This document shows, piece after piece, positions 1-11,755 of a stretch of 64,000 nt of DNA. The translations under genes were made by a program, and so were the position numbers. How positions within the stretch are numbered: the first letter of the stretch is position 1; each line of letters begins with the position of its first letter. The notes beneath the pieces were generated by a model. It was not told where the DNA came from, did no database searches, and was given only the letters and a program-made list of their open reading frames with translations. The stretch covers positions 83,592-147,591 of the forward strand of contig JAIPIU010000002.1 of assembly GCA_021734475.1 (NCBI GenBank), written 5' to 3'. Source of the stretch: Candidatus Altimarinota bacterium (GTDB lineage Bacteria > Patescibacteriota > Gracilibacteria > Absconditabacterales > Absconditicoccaceae).

Positions 1-468
1 TTTGATATAACTCAATCCAAGAAATAATAAACCCAATCCAAAAAATATTTTAAATATATTTTTAATTTTAGTGTTTTTTGAAAAAATCATTACAGAAATA
101 CCAGATAATCATATCAAAAATAAAGATACAAGTTCAACATTAAATTTTAATCAAATTGATCATAAAACAACATCCATTATTGGTCATCATAAATTGGTTC
201 ATATAATTACTCAAATAGCATTTTGTAAACTAATAAAACCAACTCCAACAAATGTTAATATTATCAAAGAAACAACAGATGTACTCTGTAATATAGCTGT
301 AGCAAAAGTTCAAGATAGTACCGCTTTTAAATTAGTATTAGTATATTTTCTTAATAATTTTTTAAATGTTTTTGTTCATAAATTTTTTACAGAATCTTCA
401 AAAATACTTAATCAAAAAAGAAACATACCAAGTCATCCCAAAAAGAATATTATAAGTTTATAATCCAT
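1..468 (-). CDS. Na/Pi cotransporter-like protein, N-terminal part (cut by window edge)
   Basis: The first 156 residues of a membrane transporter; the gene runs off the left edge. With TGA as Gly it starts MDYKLIIFFLGGLGMFLFG and contains the QSTSVVSLI segment followed by GVIIGTNLGG. These are the glycine-rich start and the QSSSATT-like helical hairpin of the sodium/phosphate cotransporter (NptA/PNaS) family. Several hydrophobic segments are visible. Start chosen at the ATG upstream of the first glycine-rich helix. The family imports phosphate with sodium across the inner membrane; transport by this protein is inferred from family. Divergent from the next gene. Confidence 0.8.
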
Positions 469-536
469 TTATATATAAATTTATTTAAATATATATAAAG
501 TATAAATAATATTTAAAATCTGTCAAAAAAGATAAT

Positions 537-564
537 TTGACAAAAAAATACTTAGATATATAAT
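537..564 (+). promoter_or_regulatory. sigma-70 type promoter
   Basis: TTGACA at 537-542 and TATAAT at 559-564 with a 16-bp spacer, both matching consensus exactly, 26 bp ahead of the next ATG. Seen directly; activity not tested. Confidence 0.65.
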
Positions 565-589
565 ATATTATTTAATAATAGTAAATATA

Positions 590-1381
590 ATGATAAAATA
601 CAAAAAATATATTATATTTGTTTCTTTTATATTAATTTTATTAATTATTTTATTTTTTCAAATACCTTCATTTAAAAACACTATAAATTTAGAATTATTT
701 TATCAATCACAAATAAATGAAATAATATCTATATCTGATGTATCTTTAGATAAAACTCAATGATCAATATTATTAAATAATTCTAAATTAATAAATATAA
801 ATAAATGAATTTATTATTATCCTATAAATTTAGAAAATAATATAACAATAAGTTTTCCAATTCAAGAAAAGTATATATATACCTTTATTTATATAAAATT
901 ATATAATTGAAATATTATTGAAATAAAACCACATTCTGTTGTACAAATAAGAAAAATAAAAGATAAATTTGAATTTAATCTATTAAATTGACAATTAGAG
1001 TTTTATAAAGATGATAACTTAAATTTTACCTGAAAAAATAATATTAAACAATTAAATCCAAAAAATAAAAATATTCAATTAATTTTAGATAAAATAAATA
1101 ATCAAATAAAAACATATATATTAGATCAGTATTGATGAAATATAATTATAAACAATACTTTAAATAAATTAATATCTTTAAAATTAAAATTTTTATATTT
1201 TATATATCCATCAAAATATATAATAAATATAACAAATTATCAAACTTTTATATCTAATATAAATAATTTTTGAATAAATATTAATAATATAATACAATTC
1301 AAAGAAAATGAAAAAAAAGAAATACAAAAAAGTATATTAAATGAATTAAAGAAATGATTAAATCAAACCAATAATTTTTAA
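590..1381 (+). CDS. hypothetical membrane-anchored protein (263 aa)
   Basis: Not recognised. One N-terminal hydrophobic helix (about residues 6-24) is followed by a long Asn/Ile/Lys-rich region with no second clear membrane span, so it is probably anchored with an external domain. Ten TGA codons are read as Gly. It sits behind a consensus promoter with an AT-only leader and no Shine-Dalgarno sequence. The stop is TAA. Composition is extremely AT-rich, as in its neighbours, so it looks native. Confidence 0.6.
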
Positions 1382-1643
1382 CAAATTTCTAACAATAATT
1401 ATATAATATATTTTCAATAAAATTAGATTTTTCAACAAATAAACATTTTTAAATATAATATAATTTTTAGACAAATATAGACACCTTTAGTCAAAATTTA
1501 ATATTTAACATATTTTTAATATATTTATATTATTATGACTATTAATTCTTTTATATATATTTATATTATAATATATAAAAAGTATTTGAAAAAAAAGATA
1601 ATAAATATATAAACAAATTCCTTTTAAAAATTATATAAAATAA

Positions 1644-2054
1644 ATGAAAGATATTATCAAAAGATCAATTATTACAATAGTATTTTTAGTTATATTTATT
1701 TATTTAGTATATTCATTTATTTCTTGAAATACAATTACAAACCAAGAATATTTACAATTAAATAATACATATTATTATACACTTATGTTTATAGCTTTAT
1801 ATATAGCTATTATACATGGTTTATATCCTATTCATGTAAAATTTAATAAAGCAATAATATTTTTTATATGAATAGCTATGATAGTAGTATGAAAAACAGT
1901 ATTAAATAACGATTGACAAATGTGAATATATTTTTGAGATTTTTCTATAGTAATATGAGTCGTATTAACATTATTAGCTTGGACAAATACACTTACACCT
2001 GATAAAATTAATAAAAAAAAGATGTCTAAAAAAGTTGAAGTAATTGAGGTTTAA
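1644..2054 (+). CDS. hypothetical multi-pass membrane protein (136 aa)
   Basis: Not recognised. Four hydrophobic segments (roughly residues 9-28, 44-63, 70-90 and 102-120) and a short lysine-rich C-terminal tail that probably faces the cytoplasm. Several glycines in the membrane segments are TGA. It ends 9 bp before tRNA-Gly. The 262 bp upstream are almost pure A/T and show nothing I can name. Confidence 0.6.
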
Positions 2055-2063
2055 ATAAAAATT

Positions 2064-2140
2064 GCGGGTGTAGCTCATTTGGCTAGAGCGATTCCTTGCC
2101 AAGGAATAGGTAGCGGGTTCGAATCCCGTCACTCGCTCCA
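2064..2140 (+). tRNA. tRNA-Gly (anticodon GCC)
   Basis: Full cloverleaf: a 7-bp acceptor stem (GCGGGTG with CACTCGC, one G-T), an anticodon stem ATTCC/GGAAT around TTGCCAA giving anticodon GCC, a TTCGAAT T-loop, and an encoded 3' CCA. It decodes GGC/GGU. It cannot read UGA, so the code-25 tRNA-Gly(UCA) must lie outside this window. Confidence 0.95.
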
Positions 2141-2165
2141 TTAAAAATTAAATTTAATATATAAA

Positions 2166-2192
2166 AATAACTAATCTTTTTTGGTTATTTTT
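2166..2192 (+). terminator. weak rho-independent terminator after tRNA-Gly
   Basis: A 9-bp arm AATAACTAA pairs with TTGGTTATT (one G-T) around a T-rich loop, followed by T residues. AT-rich and therefore weak, but placed as expected after the tRNA. Confidence 0.45.
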
Positions 2193-2248
2193 TGCATTTT
2201 TTTTAAAAAGCTATATAATAAGTCTATATTATATATAATAATATTATT

Positions 2249-4450
2249 ATGAATAATGTAGAACAAATTAATACAATAGAGAATCAAGATAGTAATTTGG
2301 ATAATTTACAAACAGATATTGTTGATAATCAATTAACTAATCTTGAAGATAAAGTTGAAAATATAAATAACAACTCACAATTTTTGGAAATTATAAAAGA
2401 AACATGATTATATACCAAACTTCAAGAATCTTTTAAAGATAATACAATATATCCTGATTTAAATTGAAATATAGAAGCAAAAATAAATAGATTTTCAGAA
2501 TCTATAAACAATACAGTTGTAAATTATTTATCTTGAATACTTTCTACTCCAGAAAATCCATTTTCCAATGAAGCAATAAAATCTATGAGTACTTCTATAC
2601 AATTTCTATTAATGGAAACTTTAAATGAACAATCAAATACTAAAAATTGAAAATTTTTTGAGTCATTTTGAAAAATAAACTTAGAATGAATAAATTCTAT
2701 TTTATGATGATTAACATGAGCTTTTGGTAAATCTACATGATTTCTAAACCTATGAAAAAAAATTACTAGAACTATAGATATATTATCATTTAATACATCA
2801 AAACTAAAAACTCCTGAAAAAATACCAACCATAATGAATCCATATAAATTTATGAATATAATAAAAAATATAAACTTAGATACTACCAAAGATATTACTC
2901 TAGTTTCATTAAAAGATATATGAATTATAGACTTAGAATGAGATATTACTATGACAGAAACAGAAAAAAATTATTTGAAACAAATAGCTGAAAATTCAAA
3001 ATTAAAAAACGATCCAGAAACTATTAAATGAATAATAAAATCATTAGATTCAGCATCTAAATTAATAGATAAAAGATCTGATTTGTCACAAAAAGCAATG
3101 GATTTAATGGATAAAGCTGATTGATTATTATGACCATTTCAAAATATGTTATGAATAAATATTATGGATATATTAAAACCATTTAAATGAGTTTTAAATA
3201 TTTTTTTAAGTTTTTTATGATTTTCATGAGGTTTAGATTGACTTGAAAGAAAATGGTTAAGAAAAAAAATAGATAAAGAATTTGATATATCTGATAGAAC
3301 AGAATTTATAAGTCAAATTTTGAGTGATTTTACAGATAATTCAAAAGACAAAACAATATCAAACTGAATATTAACAAAATATTCATCAATTATATCTCAA
3401 ATACCAGATGAAAAGAAACTTTTAATAGATTTTGATTATGATATTTTATATAAATCTATTATAAAAGATAGAACCAATAAAGATTGAAAAACCATTAATT
3501 TTTCAGAAAACATAAATCCAATGGTATTAAAAAATATGTGATGAGAATATACAACATATATCAAAGAATCTAAAAATTCTGATTGAGAAATACAATATTC
3601 AATAGATCCAAGTTTTGATTGACAAAAAGAACAATTTACAGAAAATTATATTAAATATATTTTACCAGAAATAACTAAAAATTCTGATTTTATAGAAAAA
3701 ATAAAAACTCCAGATGAATTAGCATTTTCTATTATATGATCTATGTTTGTAGATTCAAAATATATGATTGATTGAATCAAAACTCAAGCAATATCACCAC
3801 AATTATTTTTACAAGAAACAGAAATTAATCAAGAAAATCAAAATAATTCAAATGAACAAGTAGAAACTACAGTAGATGAAGATAAATTAATTAATGCTAT
3901 CAAAGAATCAATTATACCACACGAAAGTGCATGAAATTATTGAGCTGTTAATAAAGATGATGTATGAACATGAGTTTCTATATCTTTAATTCAACGACAT
4001 TGAGAAAGAGCCAGAAAAATATGTAAAAATTTATATGAAAAAGATAAAATATTATTCCAAAATATTATGTGAGATAAAATAGTTGATGATATATATAAAA
4101 CAAATCAACGAGCTTCTAGTGAAAATTCAGATAAAAATAAAGTAGTATGGACAGATTTAGATGTTAGTAATTTTAAAAAACTTATGGAAAATCAGAAATT
4201 TAAAGATATTATAGATAATCAAATTAGAAGTGATTGTTTATTATATATACAAGCAGCTAAAGAACAATGAATTACAGACCCCAAAGCGATAATTTATTAT
4301 TCTAATATAATGAATAAATACTGAATATCTTGAGCAAAAAAATATGTATGAGATGGTAGTTTAGATTCTATGTATGCTAAGGTTTGAAAACGAGATTATA
4401 TAAAAACAAATCCATATCCAGAACTATATAATCAAGAAAATATAGCATAA
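2249..4450 (+). CDS. large protein with C-terminal lysozyme-like domain (733 aa)
   Basis: Most of the protein is unrecognised. From about residue 552 it contains HESAGNYGAVN, then SISLIQRHGERARKI, and further on QAAKEQGITDPKAIIYYSN. This pattern resembles the lysozyme-like domain in clostridial and phage cell-wall proteins (E-S-GNYGAVN ... SIG-IQWHG-RA ... A-IYF-D). In that family the conserved Glu is the likely catalytic residue. A hydrophobic Gly-rich stretch near residues 300-330 could be membrane-associated. I see no classical N-terminal signal. It lies upstream of the transglycosylase gene, consistent with peptidoglycan work. About 35 TGA codons are read as Gly. Confidence 0.6.
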
Positions 4451-4515
4451 TTTTTTCTATTTGAAAAACAATCAACAAAACTTATAATAAATCAGATTAA
4501 AACTGATATTAAACA

Positions 4516-5274
4516 ATGATTCCAAAAAACTATAACAATAAATTTAGATTAAATCAATTACATCTAAAAAAATTTAAAAAGTATATAAAAAAAATATATA
4601 TATATTTTTTTTGAGTAACTATATTTTTTGTTATTCTATATAAACGAATAAATCCACCAATTACATCTTTTATTATTACAAGATTTTTTTGACAAGTATT
4701 CTCATCTTATGATATCAAACTAAAAAAAAATCGAATAAATATAGAAAACATACCATCAAATGTTATATACGCTACTATATGATGAGAAGATCAATTATTT
4801 TTAGATCATTTTTGATTTGATTTTAAGTCAATAAAAAAGGCATACCAATATAATCAAAAAAATAATTCATTAATTTTATGAGCTAGTACTATTACACAAC
4901 AGACAGCTAAAAATTTATTTCTTTGGTCATCTCGTTCATATATTAGAAAATGATTTGAAGTTTATTTTACTATTTTATTAGAAATATTACGATCAAAAGA
5001 AAGAATATTGGAAATATATCTAAATATAATAGAATTTGGAAATTGAATATATGGTATACAATCAGCTTCTTTATATTATTTTGATAAACCATTAGAAAAA
5101 TTAAACAATTCTCAAATAGCTTTTTTAGTTTCAATATTACCAAATCCTAGATTTTATGAAAACAATAGAAATATATACCAATTAAATATTAGAAAAAACT
5201 CTATAATAAATAGCTTATATAAAATAAAAAACAACAAAACTTATCAAAATTTTGTTAAAAACATAAAAGAATAG
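4516..5274 (+). CDS. mtgA: monofunctional biosynthetic peptidoglycan transglycosylase
   Basis: Glycosyltransferase family 51 protein that polymerises lipid II into glycan strands at the outer face of the inner membrane. An N-terminal hydrophobic helix (about residues 30-45) is followed by the family motifs in order: YATIGGEDQLFLDHFGFD (first catalytic Glu), LGASTITQQTAKNLF, and LRSKERILEIYLNIIEFGNG. Length (252 aa) fits a transglycosylase without a transpeptidase domain. Key glycines in GGED, GAST and GNGIYG are partly TGA. Stop TAG. The downstream gene is convergent, with a 6-bp gap. Confidence 0.93.
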
Positions 5275-5280
5275 TTATAT

Positions 5281-5658
5281 TTATTGAAATAAGTTTACTA
5301 TAAGTCTAACTGCTGCATACGAAAGCACAGCTATAAAAATACCAATAACACTACCTATTATTAATTTATTTGCTTTTTTTAATTTTTCTGCGTTTCCTTC
5401 AGCACTGAGTATTTTAAATCCACCAATTATCAAAACAATAAGACAAAAAAATCATATAGCGAACCATAGATATTGATTTACAATTTGTATAATCTCAAAT
5501 AATGTTCATTCATTTGTTTCTACTTGAGTTGGTCATGTAACTACAATATCTTCATTTCATTGACTACTTGGTACATATATACTTATAGCAAAAACATTAG
5601 CAAAATTAGCTGATACAAACACAATAATACTCAAAAGTAATAATTTTAATTTATACAT
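5281..5658 (-). CDS. TrbC/VirB2-like pilin-type membrane protein (125 aa)
   Basis: An N-terminal signal-like helix (about residues 1-24) is followed by two hydrophobic helices, one with IGGFKILSAEGNAEKLKKAN. This is the layout of the small TrbC/VirB2 and CPR T4SS-pilin-like proteins: two helices joined by a short charged loop. Its start overlaps the end of the upstream gene by 8 bp, so the two are co-translated. It is last in a minus-strand run of five genes headed by a PilT-like ATPase. Pilin function is inferred from architecture and context. Confidence 0.65.
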
Positions 5659-6205
5659 TAGAGTCAATATTTTTATAAAAATACCTATTAATATTATTTA
5701 TATATGATCAGAATCAAATTTTGTAGTTAATTTCTATAATTCAAAAATCTTCACCAGTTTTCAAAGAGCTCGTAGAAATAGAATTTATTAGATTTATTAT
5801 ACCCAAACTAGATAATGCTAATAAAATTCATCATCAAACATAAATCAGATTTTTTTGTACATCTTTTGGATCTTCTCATTTAGATGATTTTAAAATATAC
5901 ATAATTCAGTTATACAAAACCATCGTTACAGACAAAACTATTGTCATTCTAAGTAAAAATTTAGATATCCTTACTATCAAAGGTGCTTTATAGCTAACTC
6001 ATTGTCAAATAGTTACATTCATAGATTCTCTTAATATTTCATTTCCAACAGCATCTGAACTATTTCATAAATTTATCAATCATTGTTGTTCCATAGCTGG
6101 ATCAAAAGCCTTTTCCAATAAATCAGTAGCAAAAACTCCAGATACAGACAAAAAAAACAGGATTAAAATTAAATATATTTTTCTATTAAAAATTTTTTTA
6201 AACAT
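5651..6205 (-). CDS. TrbC/VirB2-like pilin-type membrane protein (184 aa)
   Basis: A signal peptide-like start (IYLILILFFLSVSGVFA) is followed by two hydrophobic helices, the second containing NLIYVGGGILLALSSLGIIN after a charged KSSKGEDPKDVQ loop. Same two-helix plan as the following gene, with longer flanks. Its last codons overlap that gene by 8 bp (stop TAA at 5651-5653). Likely a paralogous pilin or inner-membrane channel component of a secretion or pilus system; no family signature beyond that. Confidence 0.6.
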
Positions 6206-6221
6206 TTCTTTATTTTCAAAT

Positions 6222-6632
6222 TTAAATTTGACTTAATAAATTATCAGCATCCTCACTATCTTTTTCTTTATGTATATTTTCAGTTTCTTGTAATTTATCC
6301 ATAGTACGTTCATAATCATTAGCTTTAAATCTACTTTCATATTTTTGTTTTATTTCCTCTTTTTTCTGTTCATATTTATTTTCTATTTCTTCTAATTTAT
6401 TTTTTTCTCTTATCAATATATCTCTCAATCTATCTACTTGTTCTTTATTCATTATAGCCAATAGATTAAACCAACTCTGTTTTTCTTCTGGTTTATCAAT
6501 AGATTTTGATTTCAAAACCAAAGCAATCAATTCACTATCATTATTTAAATAATTTTCTGGTATAACAAAAGTACTTGCTAGTTCCCATAGATCTTCAGGT
6601 AGTTTTTGTTTTATTAGTTCAGATACAGGCAT
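6222..6632 (-). CDS. hypothetical coiled-coil protein (136 aa)
   Basis: Not recognised. Residues 1-70 look globular, with a hydrophobic helical pattern around VIPENYLNN. Residues about 70-130 are a charged Lys/Glu heptad region typical of a coiled coil. It has no glycine codons at all, so it is one of the few genes whose reading does not depend on the code. It starts 1 bp after the upstream stop. Its place in the PilT/pilin gene run suggests a cytoplasmic accessory role; that is inference. Confidence 0.6.
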   Translation of the reverse strand: MPVSELIKQKLPEDLWELASTFVIPENYLNNDSELIALVLKSKSIDKPEEKQSWFNLLAIMNKEQVDRLRDILIREKNKLEEIENKYEQKKEEIKQKYESRFKANDYERTMDKLQETENIHKEKDSEDADNLLSQI

Positions 6633-6633
6633 T

Positions 6634-6918
6634 TTAAGATATATTTTTAAGTAAATTTTTTATTATTTTTATCATTCTTTTAAATATATTATGATTTTTA
6701 TTATTAATTTCATTAGTCTTCGTAATCTTCACAACTATTTTTTCTTTATTTGATATATTTTTCTTGATAAATTCTTCTGCTTCGATTTCTTGTTTTAAAT
6801 GATATTCATCAGATTTTTTTTGAATTATTGGTACTTTTTTCATATTATTCTTCATAGTTTCTATTTCTTTTTTAGATATTTGTTTTTTGTTATCTCATCA
6901 GAAATATATTTCTCTCAT
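6634..6918 (-). CDS. hypothetical small basic protein (94 aa)
   Basis: Not recognised. With TGA as Gly the frame extends upstream of an internal ATG to an ATG at 6918, adding MREIYFGGDNKKQISKKEIE. The product is Lys/Ile/Asn-rich with no clear membrane span. It sits between the PilT-like ATPase (18 bp upstream) and the coiled-coil gene (1 bp downstream), so it belongs to the same transcript. Confidence 0.55.
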
Positions 6919-6936
6919 ATCTATATTTTATAGAAT

Positions 6937-8025
6937 CTAAACTCAATTATTATTTTTTTGATCTAATATCCAATTTACATCTTCAGCACTTATTATATTT
7001 TTTTCAACTAATCTTTCAGCATATTGTCTAAGTTTTATCATTCATTTATTATAAGAAGTTTCAATAAGATTATCAACTTGGTCTATATCTTTTTTTCTAA
7101 GGTTATTTCTAATAGCCGTATTATTCAACATTACCTCCATCAAGGCCACTCTATTTTTACCATCTTTTGTTTTTACTAGTACTTGTGATTGAATTCACAG
7201 TAAAACATCAGCAAATCTTTCACGTATACTATCTTGTGATTCAGAATTAAAAAATGAAACAAATCTATTTATAGTATGAGATGCACTACTAGTATGTAAT
7301 GTACTAAAAACGAGATGTCATGTCTCAGCTAAATTCAAAACAGATTCTGCTGTCTCCGAATCACGAATCTCTCATACAAAAACAATATCTGGATCTTGAC
7401 GCATAGCTCCTCTCAAAGAATTTTTAAAAGACCAAGTATCATGTCATATTTCTCTCTGAGAAATTAAACATTTTTTTGGCTCAAATATAAATTCAATTGG
7501 ATCTTCTATAGTTACTATATTTTCATTTCTTATTTCATTTAGATATTCTATAAAAGCAACCATACTAGTTGATTTACCAGATCAAGTAGGTCAAGTTATC
7601 AAAAATAATCAATTTTTAGCTGTTGATATTTGTTTTTTTATATTATCTGCTATATTTGAAAACATAATTTCTTCCAATTTTCTAGGAACGCTATTAATTT
7701 TTCTCATTACCAGTCATATTCTACCAGTTTTCAAAAAGGCATTTACTCTATATGATGTTCAATCTTTTGCAACATATGCAAAATCTGATTCTTTATCTGC
7801 CAAAAATTTATCAAATCTTTGTGGATTTCACTGAAATAATTGTCTAAGCATAATTTCAATATTTTCATTTGTTAATTTACCAGCTTGTTCTTGTCTTACT
7901 ATTTCTCAATTAAGTCTGTAAGCAATAGATTCATCTCATGAAAGGTGAATATCTGATATATTTGGATTTTTGACTGTCAAAGCCATTATATCTTCTATAT
8001 CTACAGACAACAAAATATTATTCAT
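6937..8025 (-). CDS. pilT: PilT-like type IV pilus retraction ATPase
   Basis: A 362-residue secretion ATPase. In order: N-terminal domain with SDIHLSGDE, Walker A GPTGSGKS at residues 145-152 (two of its glycines are TGA), Asp box TIEDPIEF, Walker B region RQDPDIVFVGEIRDSETA, and the His box GHLVFSTLHTSSA. These match PilT (hexameric ATPase that retracts type IV pili by ATP hydrolysis at the inner membrane) rather than a longer PilB. I count 14 Gly as TGA against 5 as GGN. First gene of the minus-strand run with the pilin-like proteins. Stop TAG. Confidence 0.9.
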
Positions 8026-8212
8026 TTTTGGTTTTTATTATTTAAAATAATATACAATCAATTCTAATCAAAAATTTCGATTTGTCAAAAAAACAAGCCA
8101 CTTTTCTAATATTTCTTTTAAATCCAAAAATAATCAAAAAAATATCTTTCAATGTTGAAAAAGAAAAGATGTTTTTTATACTAAAAAAGATTATTTTACT
8201 TAATATCTCCAA

Positions 8213-9334
8213 ATGAAAATTAAAATATTATTATTTTGATTATTAACAACTTTTCTAGTATGATGCTCTATTCAGACACCAAAATTTTTTACTTTTGATG
8301 AATATAATTCTGCTCTAAATAAACAAATAAATGATATATTATCAGTCTATTCAGATGTGTTTTTTTGAACATGAGATATAGATCAACTATTACAATTAGA
8401 AGTAGATTGAAAAAATTCAGATTCAGATTTTAATTTAAATATGGATTTGTTTTTATCTATAGATACATTTACACAAAACTATTCTAGTCAAATTAATTAT
8501 AATGCTAATATTTTACAAAAACCTAATTTTCAAAAAATAAATAGCAGTTGAAAACTATATTATTCCAACATAGACTATACTCCATTTTTCTATTTAGATC
8601 AATTTGATATAAATATGTGAACTGGTAATATAGAAGTCAAATTAATAAAAACAATAAGCTCTTCAATTACAAATAAACGAATTTTGATAGATATTCAAAA
8701 TCAAGAAAATATAATTCAAAAACGGGTTGATATAAATAAACTCATCTTAAATATTCAAAAAATAAATCTTTGTAATGTTTTATATCCAATAAAAAAAACA
8801 GTCTACAACGCAAACTATGTCTACAAAATATGAATAGATATAAACAAACTACAACAATGTTTAAATAAACAATTCGATTATTCATGAATTGTTTTAGAAT
8901 CTTTTCTACGATGAAAATCCAATAAACAGGCTAGTTTTGAAATAAAAAAATTACAATTACCTCAAAATCCATATCGAATAAAATGAACAATTATACATAA
9001 TAAAGCCTATTTAGAAATATTGGACAATAAAAATAATATTATTAGTAAATTAAATATCCAAAAAACAAAAGATAAGACAAGAATTGTATTTGAATATTGA
9101 TATTCTATTTTAAATATAGACTTGAAACAAAAAAATGAATCAATTTATTTTAAATGAAAGATAGTTGTCCAACAAAACAACAATTCAAAAAAAATTCTAT
9201 TTGATTTAGAGTGAAATTTATATAAACAAAAACTCTCAAATTTAATAATAAAACAACCCTCAAATTATATAATTATGAGTCAATTATTGTGAGACAAGTT
9301 CTCATTACAAAATCTATTATGAAATATTAAATAG
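8213..9334 (+). CDS. hypothetical lipoprotein (373 aa)
   Basis: The N-terminus MKIKILLFGLLTTFLVGCS has a signal peptide ending in a lipobox (LVGC) with Cys18 as the lipidation site, so it should be anchored to the membrane after Lgt/Lsp processing. The rest is Asn/Ile/Lys-rich with no domain I recognise. It ends 21 bp before the LCP gene and probably shares its transcript. Confidence 0.65.
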
Positions 9335-9355
9335 TTTTTAATCAAAAAATAAAAA

Positions 9356-10819
9356 ATGTTTTTTAAAAAGTGAAATTTTTCTAGCACTAGAATATGAGAA
9401 ATTGATAATTATAATACAAACAAGAAAAAAGCACCATTTATTAATTCTGTAATAAGATTTCTTGCTATAATTTTTTCTATAATAGCTGTTTTTTATGTAT
9501 GAAAATACGCAATATCATTTGTCCAAGCTAGTATGTGAATTATATCCAAATGATCAATAAAAATGATAAGTCAAAACATATGACAAGATATGAAAAAAGA
9601 TGAATTTGGTAATGTAAATATATTATTAATAGGGTATGGTTGAGAATCTCATGCTTGATGATATTTAGCTGATTCTATAATGGTAGCATCACGAAATCCA
9701 GAGCTTTGAGCAATTACCTTTATTTCTATACCTAGAGATTTACGAGTAAAAAACCCAAACACAAATTGATATAGTAGAATAAATGTTTTATTTAACCGAA
9801 TCTACAATAGAAACAAAGATCTAATACAGGCAGCATCATGATTCTCAGAAAAAATAGAAGAAATAGTTTGACTTGATATAAATTATTATGCTACCATAGA
9901 TTTTAATTGATTTGAAAAAGTAATAGATACTCTATGATGAGTAGATATATATATAAAAAATACGATACATGATACTACATATCCTGATTGAGAGAAATGA
10001 TATATGACATTTCATTTGGATGCTTGACAACAACACTTAGATTGAAAAACAGCTTTGATGTACGCCAGATCTAGACATACAACGTCAGATTTTGATAGAT
10101 CTCTGAGACAACAACAGATTATAAACTCAATCAAAGATAAATTATTATCATGATGAAATATCAAGAGTGTTTCCAAAATAAAAGAACTATATTGAGATTA
10201 TACTCAGATGGTAAACACCAATATAAATTTTAAAGAAATAGTTTGAGTTGTAAAATATATAGATAATATAAAACAGATTTTTTCTTTTGGTCTCAATACA
10301 AACTGTGTATATACCAATTTTGAATATATGACGCCTGGTTGTTTTCTTTATAATCCTAATAGAGAATTATTTGATTGAGCAGCTGTTATTATTCCAAATT
10401 GATGAACACCATGAAATGTGTCTTTTTATGATCATATTCATAAATTTTCATTTTTAGTAACTCACAATCAAGAATATTTACTTGAATGAGCCGATATAAT
10501 AATTCAAAACTGAATAGATAAAAATTTTGCTAGAAGCATATGAAAAAGAATCGATTGAAATTCTAATCTACTTGCCGCTAAACTCAAAAAATACTGATTA
10601 AAAATATCTGATACACAAAATGCAACATCTCCAATAGAAAAAACAACAATATATATTCCATATACATGAGCATTTCAATGAACCACAAAAATTCTATGAT
10701 TGTTTTTTGATGCTCAGATAATAAATAGTAATATATGAACATGAAATGAACTAACAATAATACTATGAAACGATTATATTCAAAAAATCAAAGAAAATGG
10801 ATTTAGATATGATTTATAA
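9356..10819 (+). CDS. LytR-CpsA-Psr (LCP) family cell-envelope protein
   Basis: LCP proteins transfer undecaprenyl-linked polymers to peptidoglycan outside the membrane. One N-terminal membrane helix (about residues 28-50) is followed by the LCP core: AITFISIPRDLRVK, a GYSRINVLFN segment, the DFNGFEKVIDTLGGVDI block, and HLDGKTALMYARSRHTTSDFD with the conserved Arg residues. The C-terminal ~100 residues (ATSPIEKTTIYIPYTG onward) resemble a LytR_C domain. 487 aa, with many TGA glycines including GGVD. Confidence 0.88.
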
Positions 10820-10939
10820 AATTAAATTATTGTTTATGTGTTACAAATAAGTTAAATTCCAAAAATAGTTTTCCCTTTGAAAACAATACTTACTTCATTA
10901 ATTATTTAAAATAAAAATATTTAATTCTTAATTCAATAA

Positions 10940-11701
10940 ATGATTCCAGAATTTGTTTACAAAAAAAAAGAAGAAATAATTAAATATGTAAAATGACTCT
11001 GAATAAATACTAGTAAAATAAAAAATTATGATATGCTTTTACAATCTTTTATACACAAGTCATTTGCTGCGGATTTTAAAAATATAGCAGATCATAACGA
11101 AAGATTAGAATTTTTATGAGATGGTATATTGGGCGCTATTATAAACAAAATACTATTTACAAACCATCCAGAAATGGATGAATCAGATCTAACTCTATAT
11201 AAAATAGCTCTAGTAAAAGAACAAACATTAGCTGAAGTGGCTAATGATATTAATTTAGATAGAATGGTTTTTATTAGTAAATGAGAAGAAAAATCTCAAT
11301 GAAGAAAAAAGGAAGCTATTTTGTCTGATTGTTTAGAGGCTTTTATATGATATCTATTTCTAGATTTGGGTATTCAAGAGGTAGAAAAATTTATTACGAA
11401 ATACCTTTATTTTAAAATCAAAGAAATATCTACCAAACCAGTAAAATCATATAAAACTCTAATACAGGAAATAGTTCAAAAAGAGCATAAAGTTATCCCA
11501 GAATATATAGACACAGAAAACAAAATAGATGATAAATGAAATGTATTGGAATATAAATCAGAGATATTTGTACTATCCAAAAAACAATCTCATGGATTTG
11601 GAACAAACAAAAAGAAGGCTCAGGAGTGTGCTGCAGAAAATTATTACCAAAAACTTCAAAGTAAACAAAATAAATCTTGAAAAAAACAGTTAAATAGCTA
11701 G
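10940..11701 (+). CDS. rnc: ribonuclease III
   Basis: Cleaves double-stranded RNA during rRNA and mRNA processing. The signature NERLEFLGD lies at residues 53-61 (its Gly is TGA) with the second catalytic acidic patch in DCLEAFIGYLF. A double-stranded RNA-binding domain follows from about residue 165 (SYKTLIQEIVQ ... GFGTNKKKAQECAAENYY). 253 aa, typical for the family. The 120 bp upstream are AT-rich with no clear feature. Confidence 0.94.
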
Positions 11702-11755
11702 AATTCACAAAACAAGTTTTTTTTATTCAAAATTTTTAGTTTAATATTTTAAAAG

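Noticed and set aside
71-463. 130-codon plus-strand frame at the left edge
   Set aside because: The opposite strand encodes a recognisable Na/Pi cotransporter N-terminus across the whole stretch.
2524-2889. 121-codon minus-strand frame inside the lysozyme-domain gene
   Set aside because: Shadow of the TGA-recoded plus-strand gene; low-complexity Phe/Ile product.
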